64,000 nucleotides of DNA from CAWFLT01 sp963816795 (GCA_963816795.1 CAWFLT010000007.1:81827-145826); one strand, 5' to 3'. Shown: positions 9,400 through 18,066, numbered from the stretch's first letter. Made by a program: numbers and translations. The notes: generated by a model not told the origin, from the letters alone.

Positions 9400-9972
9400 A
9401 TGTCGGCTGGCGACACTCGCGCGCTCTTTGAAGCCGCCCGCCTGGGTTCGCCGGATGCGCTGAACGCGTTCTACGAACGTTGTGCCCGCAAGTTGCTGCC
9501 GATCATCAGGCTGCGCCTCGGGCGGCAGCTGCGGGCAGAGGTCGAGTCGCGCGACATCCTGCAGACGGTGCTGTGCCGATCGTTCGAGCGTCTCGACCAT
9601 GTGGCGCACGCCGATGCGGTGATGAGCTGGATGGCGCGTATCGCCGAGCACGAGATTCGCGATCTGGCCGACTTCCATTCCCGGCAGCGGCGCGACGCGG
9701 CAAAGCGGACGCCGATCGAGGCCGCCGCCGACGTCCCGGCGCCCGTGCGACAGGCGCTGAGCCTGGTCCTGGTCAACGAATCGGTCCTCCGGCTCGAACG
9801 CGCGCTCGACGCGCTGCCAGGTGCGCAGCGCGAGATCATCGTGCTGCGCAAGCTCGAGGAGCTGACGTTTCCGGAGATTGCGGACCGGCTTGGCAAGAGC
9901 GAGGACGCGTGCCGGATGGCCTTCTCGCGCGCGATGACCGCGCTGACGGTCGCGCTCGGAGGGGAGTCGTGA
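9400..9972 (+). CDS. ECF-type RNA polymerase sigma factor
   Basis: 190 residues from the ATG MSAGDTRALFEAARLG. Region 2 is recognisable at RLRLGRQLRAEVESRDILQT and FERLDHVAHADAVMSWMARI; region 4 is LPGAQREIIVLRKLEELTFPEIADRLGKSEDACRM with its helix-turn-helix. This is the sigma type that often sits beside Ser/Thr kinases in Acidobacteria and Planctomycetes. Its stop TGA overlaps the GTG start of the kinase, so the two are translationally coupled, and the kinase or a target may control the sigma factor (inference). No anti-sigma factor is visible. Confidence 0.9.
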   Translation: MSAGDTRALFEAARLGSPDALNAFYERCARKLLPIIRLRLGRQLRAEVESRDILQTVLCRSFERLDHVAHADAVMSWMARIAEHEIRDLADFHSRQRRDAAKRTPIEAAADVPAPVRQALSLVLVNESVLRLERALDALPGAQREIIVLRKLEELTFPEIADRLGKSEDACRMAFSRAMTALTVALGGES

Positions 9973-12320
9973 TCGTCAGTCCCGATCTGGAGGCGCTTCT
10001 CGCGCGGCGCGATTGACCACCACGTGCGCCACGGCGAGTTGCCCGACCTCGCCGCCATGACGGCCGGGCGTCCCGACCTGGCTGGCCCGCTCGCGGCGCT
10101 CGTCCAGCAGTACCTCGAGATCACCCGCGCGCTCGATGACGGGCCAACTGCGGCAGTGGGCGAGGGCGCGGTGGATGGGCACGACGTCGCTCACCCTGCG
10201 CCGTCGCTTCCGGCGATCGACGGTTTCCGGACGATCGAGCGAATCGGCGCCGGCGGCATGGGCACGGTCTACAAGCTCGAGGACCTTCGGCTCAAGCGCA
10301 TCGTCGCCGGCAAGGTCGTGTCAGCACGGCCCGGCGGGGCCGGATGGCGCCCGGCTGGCGGCGTTTCTGCACGAAGCGCGGTCGCTCGCGCTCTTCGCCG
10401 ATTCGCGCATCGTCCAGGTCTTCGAAGTCCGAGCCGACGCCCGGCCGCCGGTGATCGTCATGGAGTACGTCGACGGCTTCGAGCTCGGCCGCGTGTCCGC
10501 CTCGCTCGAGTTCCGCCAGCGCGCCGCGATCGTCCGCGAGGTCGCCGACGCGATCCATCGCGCGCACACGCCTCGGTGTGCAGCATCGCGACCTCAAGCC
10601 GTCGAACATCATGGTGGACGCGGCGCTGCGGCCGAAGATTCTGGACTTCGGCTTGAGCGGCAGCGATCCCGCCTCCGGTCACTTTGTCGGCACCGTCCGG
10701 TACATCGCGCCGGAACAGCTCGATCGCCAGCAGCCGATCGACGCCCGGACCGACGTCTACGCGCTCGGCGTGATTCTGTACGAGCTGCTGGCCGGCGACG
10801 CGCCCTTTCGCGGCGCCTCGGACGCTGAGGTCATCGCGGCGATTCAATCCGGGCAGCCGCGGCTGCCGATCGAGATCGACGCGCGCGTGCCGCCGCCGTT
10901 GCAGGCGATTGCGCTCAAGGCGATGGAACGGCGCCCGTCGGATCGCTACGCGAGCGCGCGAGATCTGGTGCTGGACCTCGACCGCTATCTCGAGGGCCGC
11001 CCGGTGCTCGCGCGGCCGACGCTTGTACGGCACGACGCTCGCGAACCGTGCGCGGCCCCATCTCGATCAGATCGGCGAGTGGCTCCGGCTCAAGCTCATC
11101 CATCCGCACGAGGCCACGGATCTCCAGGCGGCCTATCGCCGGCTCGACGCACGCGAAGACGATTGGATCGTCGCCAGCCGGGCGCTCACACCGTCGCAGA
11201 TCGCGTTGTACCTCGGTGCGTTCTTTCTGTTTGCCGGCAGCCTCTTCTACTTCGTCGCGCATCGCTTTGTACAACGCGGCCTCCGGCACCCTGTGGCCGA
11301 TCGTCGTCCTCGGCGCGCCGTTTCTCGGCCTGACGCTCTGCGGCCGCTGGTTGTACCGGCGCGAACATCGGGCCGTGGCCGTGGCCTTCTACCTCGCCGG
11401 CGACGAGCCTCCTGCCGCTGTTCCTGCTGATCTGGTTTCACGAGACCGGCTGGTGGATTGTGCCGGAGCAGGCACCCGGGCAGCTCTTTCCTGAAGGGGC
11501 CGTCTCGAACCGGCAGCTCCAGGCGACGATCGGCGTGTCGGGCCTCTGGGCGGCCTGGCTGGCGCTCCGGACGAAAACCGCCGCGCTCAGCACGGTCGCG
11601 ACCCTGCTGGCCTGGCTGTTCGCGCTCGCCGTGCTGGCCGACTTCGGGTTGCGCGACTGGCTGTCGGAGGGCCGTTACGACAAGTTGGCGATGGCGCTGT
11701 CGCCGCTGGTCCCGGCGTATCTCGCCGCGGCGTTGACGCTCGAACGCGGCGAGCGGCCCTGGTTCGCCCGTCCGTTTGCGATCGCCGCCGCGATTGCGCT
11801 CGTCGCTGTGCTCGATCTCCTCGCGCTCGACGGGCGACTGTTTCACTATCTCGGGATCTCGACGGTCCGTCTTCAATCCTCCGGCACCAGCAACCCGACG
11901 CTGCTGGATACGCTGACGGCGCTTTCGCTGAATGGCGCGCTCTTCTACCTCGTCGCTGTGACTGTGGAGCGCCGCGGAACTCCGGCGCTCTCGCCGGCGG
12001 CCACATTCCTGTTCACCATCGCGCCCTTTTCACTGCTCGAGCCGCTCGCGTACCTCACGGAGACCGCCGAGTACTCGCGGCGGTTCAACTGGCTGTACCT
12101 CGCGCTCTCAATCGCGATCGCGCTCGTCAGCCAGCAGCGGCAGCGCAAGAGCTTCTACTATGCCGGCCTCCTCAACGCGGGCGTCGCGCTGTACCTCATT
12201 GCCGACCGCTATCAATGGTTCGATCGCATCGGCTGGGCGCTGGCCGTCGTGGCGGCGGGACTGGTCGCGTTGTCCGCCGGGTGGCTCCTGGATGTCAGAC
12301 GCCGGCGGCACCTCGGGTGA
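9969..12320 (+). CDS. Membrane-associated Ser/Thr protein kinase (multiple frameshifts)
   Basis: About 780 residues if the breaks are repaired. Order: a short N-terminal part, kinase domain (IGAGGMGTVYKLEDLRLKR P-loop, catalytic QHRDLKPSNI, DFG in KILDFGLSG, and VGTVRYIAPEQL), then a cytoplasmic linker, then a long C-terminal half with many hydrophobic helices. A membrane-embedded C-terminus rather than a PASTA or TPR domain is notable. The frame changes near 10013, 10320, 10570, 11025, 11272 and 11405; removing one base at each restores homology, and the total length is then a multiple of three. Start GTG overlaps the sigma-factor stop. Ligand and substrates are unknown. Confidence 0.9.
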
Positions 12321-12341
12321 TCGGATAACCTGAAGCTGATC

Positions 12342-13199
12342 ATGGCCCTTGTCCGCCTCTTTGCGATTGCGGCCACGTTGATGGCGGCGTCGGCCGCGGT
12401 CGGCGTCCGCCAGGGGGCCACCAAACCGATCCCGGACAAGCTGGTCGTGCTCACGTTCGACGACTCGAAGGCGAGCCACTACTCGGTCGTGCGTCCGCTC
12501 CTCAAGAAGTACGGCTTCGGGGCCACGTTCTTCATCACCGAAGGCTTCACCTTTCGCACCAACAAGGACGACTACCTGACGTGGGAGCAGATCGCACAAC
12601 TGCACCGTGATGGGTTCGAGATCGGGAATCACACTCGGGATCACTTGAGCGCGGCGAAACAGAACCTGCCGCGGCTCACGGAGCAGGTCGAGGCGATCAA
12701 CGCGCAGTGCGCAGCGCACGGGATCCCGAAGCCGGTGTCGTTTGCCTACCCGGGGAACACGATCGATCCAGCCGCTCTCGAGATGCTGGCCGGTCTGGGC
12801 TTTCGGTTTGCTCGCCGGGGCGGCGCTCCGGAATACCCGTACGAGCTGGGCGAAGGCGTGGCGTACGAGCCGGGAATCGATCACCCATTGCTGTTGCCCT
12901 CCGCCGGAGACGCGCGTCCGGCCTGGACGCTGCAGAACTTCAAGCGCGCGGTCGCCCAGGCGACCGCGGGCAAGGTCGCCATCATTCAGATGCACGGCGC
13001 GCCTGACGTCGAACATCCGTGGGTGAACACTCCGTCGGAACGGTTCGAGGAGTACATGAAGTATCTCCACGACGAAAGATTCACCGTCGTCGCCTTGAGG
13101 GATCTGGCGAGCTACGTGGATTGGCGGCAGAAACCAGCGGACCCGTTCGGCGTCATCGAGGCCCGCAGGCGCCGGATCCAGGGCGGGGGAGGTCAGTGA
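12342..13199 (+). CDS. Exported polysaccharide deacetylase (NodB fold)
   Basis: 285 residues. N-terminal signal peptide (LVRLFAIAATLMAASAAVG). NodB-homology motifs: LVVLTFDDSK (the metal-binding and catalytic Asp pair), FEIGNHTRDHLS (the two metal His), and VSFAYPGNTID (motif 3). KVAIIQMHGAPDVEHPWV provides the late His motif. The family removes acyl groups from chitin-like sugars, peptidoglycan or exopolysaccharide; the substrate cannot be read here. Its stop overlaps the msrA start (TGATG), so the two are co-translated. It would act in the periplasm or at the cell surface. Confidence 0.85.
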   Translation: MALVRLFAIAATLMAASAAVGVRQGATKPIPDKLVVLTFDDSKASHYSVVRPLLKKYGFGATFFITEGFTFRTNKDDYLTWEQIAQLHRDGFEIGNHTRDHLSAAKQNLPRLTEQVEAINAQCAAHGIPKPVSFAYPGNTIDPAALEMLAGLGFRFARRGGAPEYPYELGEGVAYEPGIDHPLLLPSAGDARPAWTLQNFKRAVAQATAGKVAIIQMHGAPDVEHPWVNTPSERFEEYMKYLHDERFTVVALRDLASYVDWRQKPADPFGVIEARRRRIQGGGGQ

Positions 13200-13888
13200 T
13201 GCGCAGGCTCGTTCTGCTGACGCTTGCGGCCGCGGTCGGTGCCATCGGGCTCAGGGCGTGGCCATTTCAATCTGAGCCGGCGCGCCTCGTTCCGGCACCC
13301 GTCGTCGATGTGCCTGCCGGGTCGTCAACGACGGAGGTCGCCGTGCTCGCCGGCGGCTGCTTCTGGGGCGTGCAGGGCGTGTATCAGCACCTCAAGGGTG
13401 TGACCAGCGCCGTCTCGGGCTACGCCGGTGGTGAGAAGCGAACCGCGGAATACCGGTACGTGACGAACGGGCGGACCGGACACGCCGAGTCCGTCCAGAT
13501 TGCGTTCAACCCGCGCGAGATCACGTATGGACGCCTGCTCCAGGTGTTCTTCTCGGTCGCACACGATCCCACGCAGTTGAACCGGCAGGGACCGGACGTC
13601 GGCACGCAGTACCGATCGGCCATTTTTCCGGCCAGCGCCGAGCAGGCCAACGTCGCCGAGGCCTTCATCAAGCAGCTCGATCACGCACGGGTGTTCGGTC
13701 GTCCGCTCGTGACCAGAATTGAGCCCGGGCACGTCTTCTATCGGGCCGAGGCGGAGCACCAGGACTTCCTGACGAGAAACCCGCGCCATCCTTACATCGT
13801 CATGCACGATCTTCCGAAGATCGAGGATCTCAAGCGGCTGTTTCCGGAGCTCTACCGCGCGGCGCCGGTGCTCGTGAGATCAAGATGA
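13199..13888 (+). CDS. msrA: Exported peptide methionine-(S)-sulfoxide reductase
   Basis: 229 residues. The MsrA core starts at VAVLAGGCFWGVQGVY, with the catalytic Cys in GCFWG. It continues through SGYAGGEKRTAEYRYVTNG, FFSVAHDPTQLNRQGPDVGTQYRS and FYRAEAEHQDFLTRNP, all standard. An N-terminal signal-like segment (RRLVLLTLAAAVGAIGLRAW) and a roughly 50-residue extension show that this version is exported, to repair oxidised Met in envelope proteins. Whether a resolving Cys or a partner reductant is present is unclear. The TGA stop is the first three bases of the palindromic element that follows. Confidence 0.95.
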   Translation: MRRLVLLTLAAAVGAIGLRAWPFQSEPARLVPAPVVDVPAGSSTTEVAVLAGGCFWGVQGVYQHLKGVTSAVSGYAGGEKRTAEYRYVTNGRTGHAESVQIAFNPREITYGRLLQVFFSVAHDPTQLNRQGPDVGTQYRSAIFPASAEQANVAEAFIKQLDHARVFGRPLVTRIEPGHVFYRAEAEHQDFLTRNPRHPYIVMHDLPKIEDLKRLFPELYRAAPVLVRSR

Positions 13889-14031
13889 CACCCGCGCGCC
13901 GCAACGCGGCGCGCGGCCCGAGCGCGGGGGGTGGGGCCCCCGCGCCTTTAATAAAGCTGGCCAACTTTATTTAAGGGCGTGGGGCCCCACCCCCACGCCT
14001 CGGGCCGCGCCGCTCTGCGGCGCGGCTGTCA
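13886..14031. repeat. REPIN-like palindromic element R1
   Basis: A 146-bp near-palindrome. Both ends read TGACA outward. Each half has an inner hairpin (CGCGCGCCGC/GCGGCGCGCG on the left, CGCGCCGC/GCGGCGCG on the right), then GCCCGAG, then a GGGGTGGGGCCCC block. The centre reads CTGGCCAACTTTA flanked by TTTAA and TTTATT. It lies between convergent genes. The terminal TGA at each end is the stop codon of the flanking gene, msrA at 13886-13888 and the DUF2255 gene at 14029-14031. It may also end transcription from both sides (inference). Confidence 0.88.
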
Positions 14032-14409
14032 GCGCGGTACCAATTCAGTCGTCGTTTCGCGACGGCGTCCTCGCGCGAACCCGCGGCAGTAGGCGAGCGA
14101 GGCCGGTGTGTCGTACTTCGCGAAGTACGCCTCGCTGACGGCGTCTTTGATCCGCTCGCTTGTGACGGGGCGCGCCCTGATTTTCAAGGTCCGTTCGCCG
14201 ATCTGAATCGCGCCCCGTGGATCCTCGAGCAGCGTGCGATACCATCCGCCGCGCTTCATCGTCCACGACCGGACGAAGATCCGCCCGTCGACTTCCACCA
14301 TCCAGATGCCGATGAAGCGATGGGGCCCATCACCGGCGCGGATGCCGAAGTACTTCCCGGCGCGGACGCCTTTCAAGACGGCAGGAGGGAAGCGCCTGGC
14401 AGCCGCCAT
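14029..14409 (-). CDS. DUF2255 family protein
   Basis: 126 residues. Segments FIGIWMVEVDGRIFVRSW, RGGWYRTLLEDPRGAIQIGE and the C-terminal SLAYCRGFARGRRRETTTE match the DUF2255 group, which has a split-barrel, flavin/F420-reductase-like appearance. No enzymatic residue can be assigned. It begins 3 bp past the end of the arginase gene upstream on the same strand, so the two are probably co-transcribed. Its TGA stop is the outermost base triplet of repeat R1. Confidence 0.8.
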   Translation of the reverse strand: MAAARRFPPAVLKGVRAGKYFGIRAGDGPHRFIGIWMVEVDGRIFVRSWTMKRGGWYRTLLEDPRGAIQIGERTLKIRARPVTSERIKDAVSEAYFAKYDTPASLAYCRGFARGRRRETTTELVPR

Positions 14410-14411
14410 GT

Positions 14412-15332
14412 TCAGATAATCCGCTGGCCCATCGCCGAGAGCGCCAGCTCAGTGCCGAGGATCGCCGTCTGATTCTGGGTGTCGAGAATCGGGTTGACCT
14501 CGACGAGATCCAGGCCGATCAGCTGGCCCGAGTCGGCAATCATCTCCATCACCATGTGCGCTTCGCGATAATTGAGGCCGCCCTTGACGGGCGTACCGAC
14601 TCCAGGCGCGATCGCCGGGTCGCAGACGTCGACGTCGAACGACACATGAATGCCGCGGGTGTCCTTGCCGGCGAGAGCGAGTGCGCGCTCCATCACGACG
14701 GCGACGCCATGGCGGTCGATGTCCTTCATCGTGAAGAGGTGCATCTTCGCGTCGCGAATGCGCTGCTTTTCCTGCTCGTCGAGGTCGCGGACGCCGATGA
14801 GCACGGTGCGGTCGGCCCGGACCTTGGGCGTCCGGCCGCCGATCGTCGCCAACTCGGCCGGCTCCGGGCCGAGGAGCGCCGCCAGCGGCATCCCGTGTAC
14901 GTTGCCGCTCGTCGTTGTCGCCGGCGTGTTCATGTCGCCGTGCGCATCGATCCAGAGCAGGCCGATGTCGCCTCCGTTGGCAGCGGCAAAGTCTGCCGCG
15001 GCTCCCACCGAACCGGCCGCGAGCGAGTGGTCGCCGCCGAGCACGATCGGCAGGGCCCCTTCCTGATGCGACTGGAGGACGAGCTGGTACAGCCGCTGGC
15101 ACACGCGCGCGATCTCGCGGATGTATTTCTTTTTCGGATTACGTTCGGCGCGCGTTTCTGGAATCGGCGTGCCGAGGTCTCCCTTGTCGACGACGACACA
15201 GCCGATACCCGCCAGCCGCTCGCCGAGTCCCGCGATCCGCACTGCGGACGGTCCCATATCGACACCCCGGCGCGCTCCGCCCAGATCGAGCGGCACGCCG
15301 AGAATGTGGACGGTTTTTTGAGAAGCGGACAT
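14412..15332 (-). CDS. rocF: Arginase
   Basis: About 306 residues from the ATG at 15332 (MSASQKTVHILGVPLDLGGA). All manganese ligand motifs of the ureohydrolase family are visible: VLGGDHSLAAGS (His), LLWIDAHGDMNTP (Asp-x-His-x-Asp) and VSFDVDVCDPAIAPG (Asp-x-Asp). The NVHGMPLAALLG segment is characteristic of arginases rather than agmatinases. It hydrolyses L-arginine to ornithine and urea in the cytoplasm. A GTG 12 bp further upstream is possible, but it falls next to the TAGGCAC heptads, so the ATG is preferred. The DUF2255 gene follows directly; no other arginine catabolic gene is nearby. Confidence 0.92.
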   Translation of the reverse strand: MSASQKTVHILGVPLDLGGARRGVDMGPSAVRIAGLGERLAGIGCVVVDKGDLGTPIPETRAERNPKKKYIREIARVCQRLYQLVLQSHQEGALPIVLGGDHSLAAGSVGAAADFAAANGGDIGLLWIDAHGDMNTPATTTSGNVHGMPLAALLGPEPAELATIGGRTPKVRADRTVLIGVRDLDEQEKQRIRDAKMHLFTMKDIDRHGVAVVMERALALAGKDTRGIHVSFDVDVCDPAIAPGVGTPVKGGLNYREAHMVMEMIADSGQLIGLDLVEVNPILDTQNQTAILGTELALSAMGQRII

Positions 15333-15339
15333 CGGGCTA

Positions 15340-15360
15340 GGCACTAGGCATTAGGCTAAT
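15340..15360. repeat. Tandem heptads, GGCATTA type
   Basis: Three direct 7-bp units (GGCACTA, GGCATTA, GGCTAAT) lie between the arginase start and the O-methyltransferase stop. The final CTA is the complement of the methyltransferase stop codon TAG. Similar in style, not sequence, to the other heptad loci. Confidence 0.6.
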
Positions 15361-16000
15361 GCCTGCCTTTCTTGTAGCTGACGGACATCCCCTCCTCCGA
15401 CGGCGAGACGATCGTCGTCAGCATGTCGGGCCGCGTCAGGACGGCCGAGAGGAAGTCCTTCATTTCGTCGCGCTTGTTGACGACATTGTGCGCCACGAAG
15501 AGGCCGCCCGCCGACAGGCGCGGGAAGGTCAGGTCGAGGAACTTGAGGTAGTCGCGCTTCCACGCGTCGAGAAAGACGAAGTCGAACGTGCCGGCGATCT
15601 TCGGGATCTCCGCGAAGGCATCGCCGGAGACGACGCGAACAATCGAGGTCAGGCCGGCGCGTTCGATGTTGGCTTTGGCCTCCCGGGCGCGCTCGGCGTC
15701 GTACTCGATGGTGACCAGTTCGCCGCCCGTCTCCTGGAGGGCGAGCCCGATCCAGATGGCCGAGTAGCCGGACGCGCCGCCAATTTCGAGCGCGCGACGC
15801 GCGCCACCTGTGCGAGCGAGGACTCGGAGGAATCGTCCGTCTTCTTCAGAGACCGCATATTTTTGGGTATCGGCCCGCTTGATGTTCGCGAGGACCGCCG
15901 CCACTGCGGGCGGTACGTCCCGGCGCGCGACTGTTGACTGAGCAATTGCGGTCGTCGCGCCAGACAGCGCGAGCAGCAGAAGAACCGGCGCGAGCTTCAT
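15356..16000 (-). CDS. Signal-peptide-bearing class I O-methyltransferase
   Basis: 214 residues. It matches the family-3 (COMT-like) O-methyltransferases: the SAM-binding ALEIGGASGYSAIWIGLAL, the acidic ELVTIEYDAERA, FDFVFLDAWKRDYLKF with the metal-binding Asp, and GLFVAHNVVN. Odd for a SAM-dependent enzyme, it begins with a clear signal peptide (KLAPVLLLLALSGATTAIA-QS). Its start overlaps the stop of the response-regulator gene (ATGA), so they are coupled. If exported it would lack an obvious SAM supply, so it may work on a different ligand, stay anchored, or be mispredicted. Confidence 0.85.
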   Translation of the reverse strand: MKLAPVLLLLALSGATTAIAQSTVARRDVPPAVAAVLANIKRADTQKYAVSEEDGRFLRVLARTGGARRALEIGGASGYSAIWIGLALQETGGELVTIEYDAERAREAKANIERAGLTSIVRVVSGDAFAEIPKIAGTFDFVFLDAWKRDYLKFLDLTFPRLSAGGLFVAHNVVNKRDEMKDFLSAVLTRPDMLTTIVSPSEEGMSVSYKKGRH

Positions 16001-16374
16001 GAGAGTGGTGGTCCGAGCAGTGTGCTTGTGAGGGCGGCCAAATCGTCCATCCAGACCGGCTTGTAACGAATCGTCGCACCAAGGGCCGTGAGCTCTTCCA
16101 CGACGTGCCCGTCGAGGAAGTAGTCGCCGGTGACGATGCCCACCGGGAGCCGCCCGAGCCGGGGGTCGCTGCGCAGCCGGCGGACGAAGTCGAGGCCGCC
16201 CACGACGGGCATGCGCATATCGAGGATCACGGCTTCCGGCGGGCCGGCCATCGCCAGCGCGAGTCCTTCAGTCGCGGTCTCGGCTCGGGCCACCGTGTGA
16301 CCCTGAAGTTCGAGCATTCGCCCAAGTGCGATTCCGACCGCCGGGTCGTCGTCGATCAGAAGAATGCGGGCCAC
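15997..16374 (-). CDS. Stand-alone response-regulator receiver domain
   Basis: 125 residues, receiver only, no output domain. The acidic pair is in ILLIDDDPAVG, the phospho-acceptor Asp is in AVILDMRMPVVGG, a Thr equivalent lies in VGIVTGDYF, and Lys in IRYKPVWMDDL. Such proteins act in phosphorelays or bind partners. No cognate kinase is adjacent; the broken hybrid kinase at the left edge is 15 kb away. It overlaps the O-methyltransferase by four bases and is likely the first gene of that pair. Confidence 0.9.
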   Translation of the reverse strand: MARILLIDDDPAVGIALGRMLELQGHTVARAETATEGLALAMAGPPEAVILDMRMPVVGGLDFVRRLRSDPRLGRLPVGIVTGDYFLDGHVVEELTALGATIRYKPVWMDDLAALTSTLLGPPLS

Positions 16375-16481
16375 CCCAGCGATTATCGCCCGGAAGGTGT
16401 TAGGATACGGGCGCCGTTATGTACCTGCCTGAGCGGTGGTTGGGTCAGCTCGGGCGTGCGACCTAGCCGGCGGGAGGCAGC

Positions 16482-17175
16482 GTGTCGCCCATTTTCGTCC
16501 GGCCGGTCCGAGAGCAGCTCGAACACGATCGGCTGATCAGATTTCTACAACTGAAGTACAAGCGGAAGTTCGAGGCGCTGATCAACGTCGGCGAGGAGCG
16601 CATTGCCCCCGTCAAGATCGGTACCGGCACGTTCTTCCCAGACCTGGTCCTCCTCGAGGGGAAAAAGGTGGCCGGCGTCATCGAGGTCGAGACCGGCGAG
16701 TCGGTCAATAACCTCGAGGTCATGGCCCAGTGGGTGCACTTCGCCAAGGCAAAGGTGCCGTTCCACCTGTATGTGCCCGTGACCGGGTACGACTCCGCCC
16801 GGCGCCTGTGGGAATCGTACAAGGTGCGCCTGACAGAAGTGTGGACCTACCGTCCGGCCGCCGAAGGCTTTGATCTCGTGCGCATGTGGCACGATGCGGC
16901 GGCGGTCGCGGCGTCCACCCGCGCCGCCAATGCCACGGCTCGGGCCGAGGCAGCGGCCAGGCCAGCGCCGGCGGGGAAGGCCGCCGCAGCCGTCAAACCG
17001 CCCGTTGTCGCCCAAACCCGCGGCCGCGACGTCGAAAAAGCCGGCCGCGAAGCCTGTGAAGCCCGCAAAAACGGCGAAGCCCGCCTCCACGAAGGGTGTC
17101 AAGCCGGCGAAAGCCCGCGCCAAAGAGGCCAAAAAGCCTGCGAAGAAGGCCACGCCCGCCTCACGCAAGAGGTAG
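16482..17175 (+). CDS. Putative PD-(D/E)XK-like nuclease-fold protein with Lys-rich tail (frameshifted)
   Basis: GTG start with a good Shine-Dalgarno (GGGAGG) seven bases upstream. The first 120 residues look like a compact alpha/beta domain: FLQLKYKRKFEALINVGE, TFFPDLVLLEGKKVAGVIEV, ETGESVN. The order PD (residues 53-54), about 13 residues, then ExE (68-70) recalls the restriction-endonuclease-like fold, but the usual Lys is replaced by Glu, so activity is doubtful. The C-terminal 80 residues are Ala/Pro/Lys repeats (AAKPVKPAKTAKPASTKG), like histone-H1-type tails. One extra base near 17013 separates the two parts. Nucleic-acid binding is inferred from the tail. Confidence 0.5.
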
Positions 17176-17178
17176 GCT

Positions 17179-18066
17179 GTGCCGTTCATCCGCCATACGC
17201 GCGACAAGCGCGGCTACGAAAGTCTCCTGGTCATGCACGCCTATCGTTCGAGCTCGCACGAGGGCGGCCGATCGCGGGTGTTGTACCTTTATCGATCTCC
17301 GGCGCACCTGAAGCTCGGCCGCCGGCCGCTCGAGCCTGAGGTGATGGACGCGCTGGAGAGCACGCACCCGGACCTGAGCTTCGACTGGACGTCGCTCCAG
17401 AAGGACGCCGTCGTCGTCGGCCGCTCCGATCCGCCAGAACCCGCGGGACGGTCCACGGGCTACCGAGGGGCCCGTCCTCGGCCGGCGCCTCCGCCCCCGC
17501 CATCTCCGCCGCCGGTCCAGGTGCCGTCCGACGACACGCCGCTCGGCCGCAGTCTTGGCGCTGCCGAAGCGGCCCAGCTCCGGCAGCGGTACCGTGAACT
17601 GCAGCAACGGGTCGAGCGCCGGGCGCGGACCCCTGAGGAGCGTGACCGGCTGATCGCGCGGCTCGTTCGTCTCAATCCTGATGACTGGACGGACGAAAGT
17701 GCCGTCAGGTCAGGCGCCCGCGCGGCGGAAGCGGAGTGGGGCGCCATCTCCGCCGAGTTGCCCTCGCGGCGGCGCGGGCGGCGGGGCGGCCGGCGGCGCG
17801 GCCAGGCGCCGGACGACGACGGACCGACTGCGATGGCCGTGCCTGCCGGCCCAGCAGACGGCAATGAGGCAGACGCCGACCTCCCGGCCGCGTTGGCCGG
17901 AGGGGGCTCTGGCATAATGGATGGTGGAGAAGACGCCAATGCGGGCCAAGATCGATCGCACCTGGATCGCCCGAATCGCAACGCCGACGGCGGTGGCGAT
18001 CGCGATTCTTTCGGGGGCAGCGCCCCGAGCTCAGCAGCAGACGCCGACCTTCCGGTCGACGACTGA
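17179..18066 (+). CDS. Conserved hypothetical protein, Pro- and Arg-rich
   Basis: Starts at GTG 17179, 3 bp after the preceding gene, so the two are likely one transcript. The N-terminus (PFIRHTRDKRGYESLLVMHA) is a compact basic module with YLYRSPAHLKLGRRPL. A Pro-rich linker follows (PRPAPPPPPSPPPVQV), then a charged coiled-coil-like region (QLRQRYRELQQRVERRART) and a basic patch (RRRGRRGGRRRG). I recognise the N-terminal module as a conserved acidobacterial sequence with no assigned function. The frame overlaps the next gene by about 130 bp, so the true C-terminus probably lies earlier and a frameshift is likely. Basic patches suggest nucleic acid contact (inference). Confidence 0.5.
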   Translation: MPFIRHTRDKRGYESLLVMHAYRSSSHEGGRSRVLYLYRSPAHLKLGRRPLEPEVMDALESTHPDLSFDWTSLQKDAVVVGRSDPPEPAGRSTGYRGARPRPAPPPPPSPPPVQVPSDDTPLGRSLGAAEAAQLRQRYRELQQRVERRARTPEERDRLIARLVRLNPDDWTDESAVRSGARAAEAEWGAISAELPSRRRGRRGGRRRGQAPDDDGPTAMAVPAGPADGNEADADLPAALAGGGSGIMDGGEDANAGQDRSHLDRPNRNADGGGDRDSFGGSAPSSAADADLPVDD

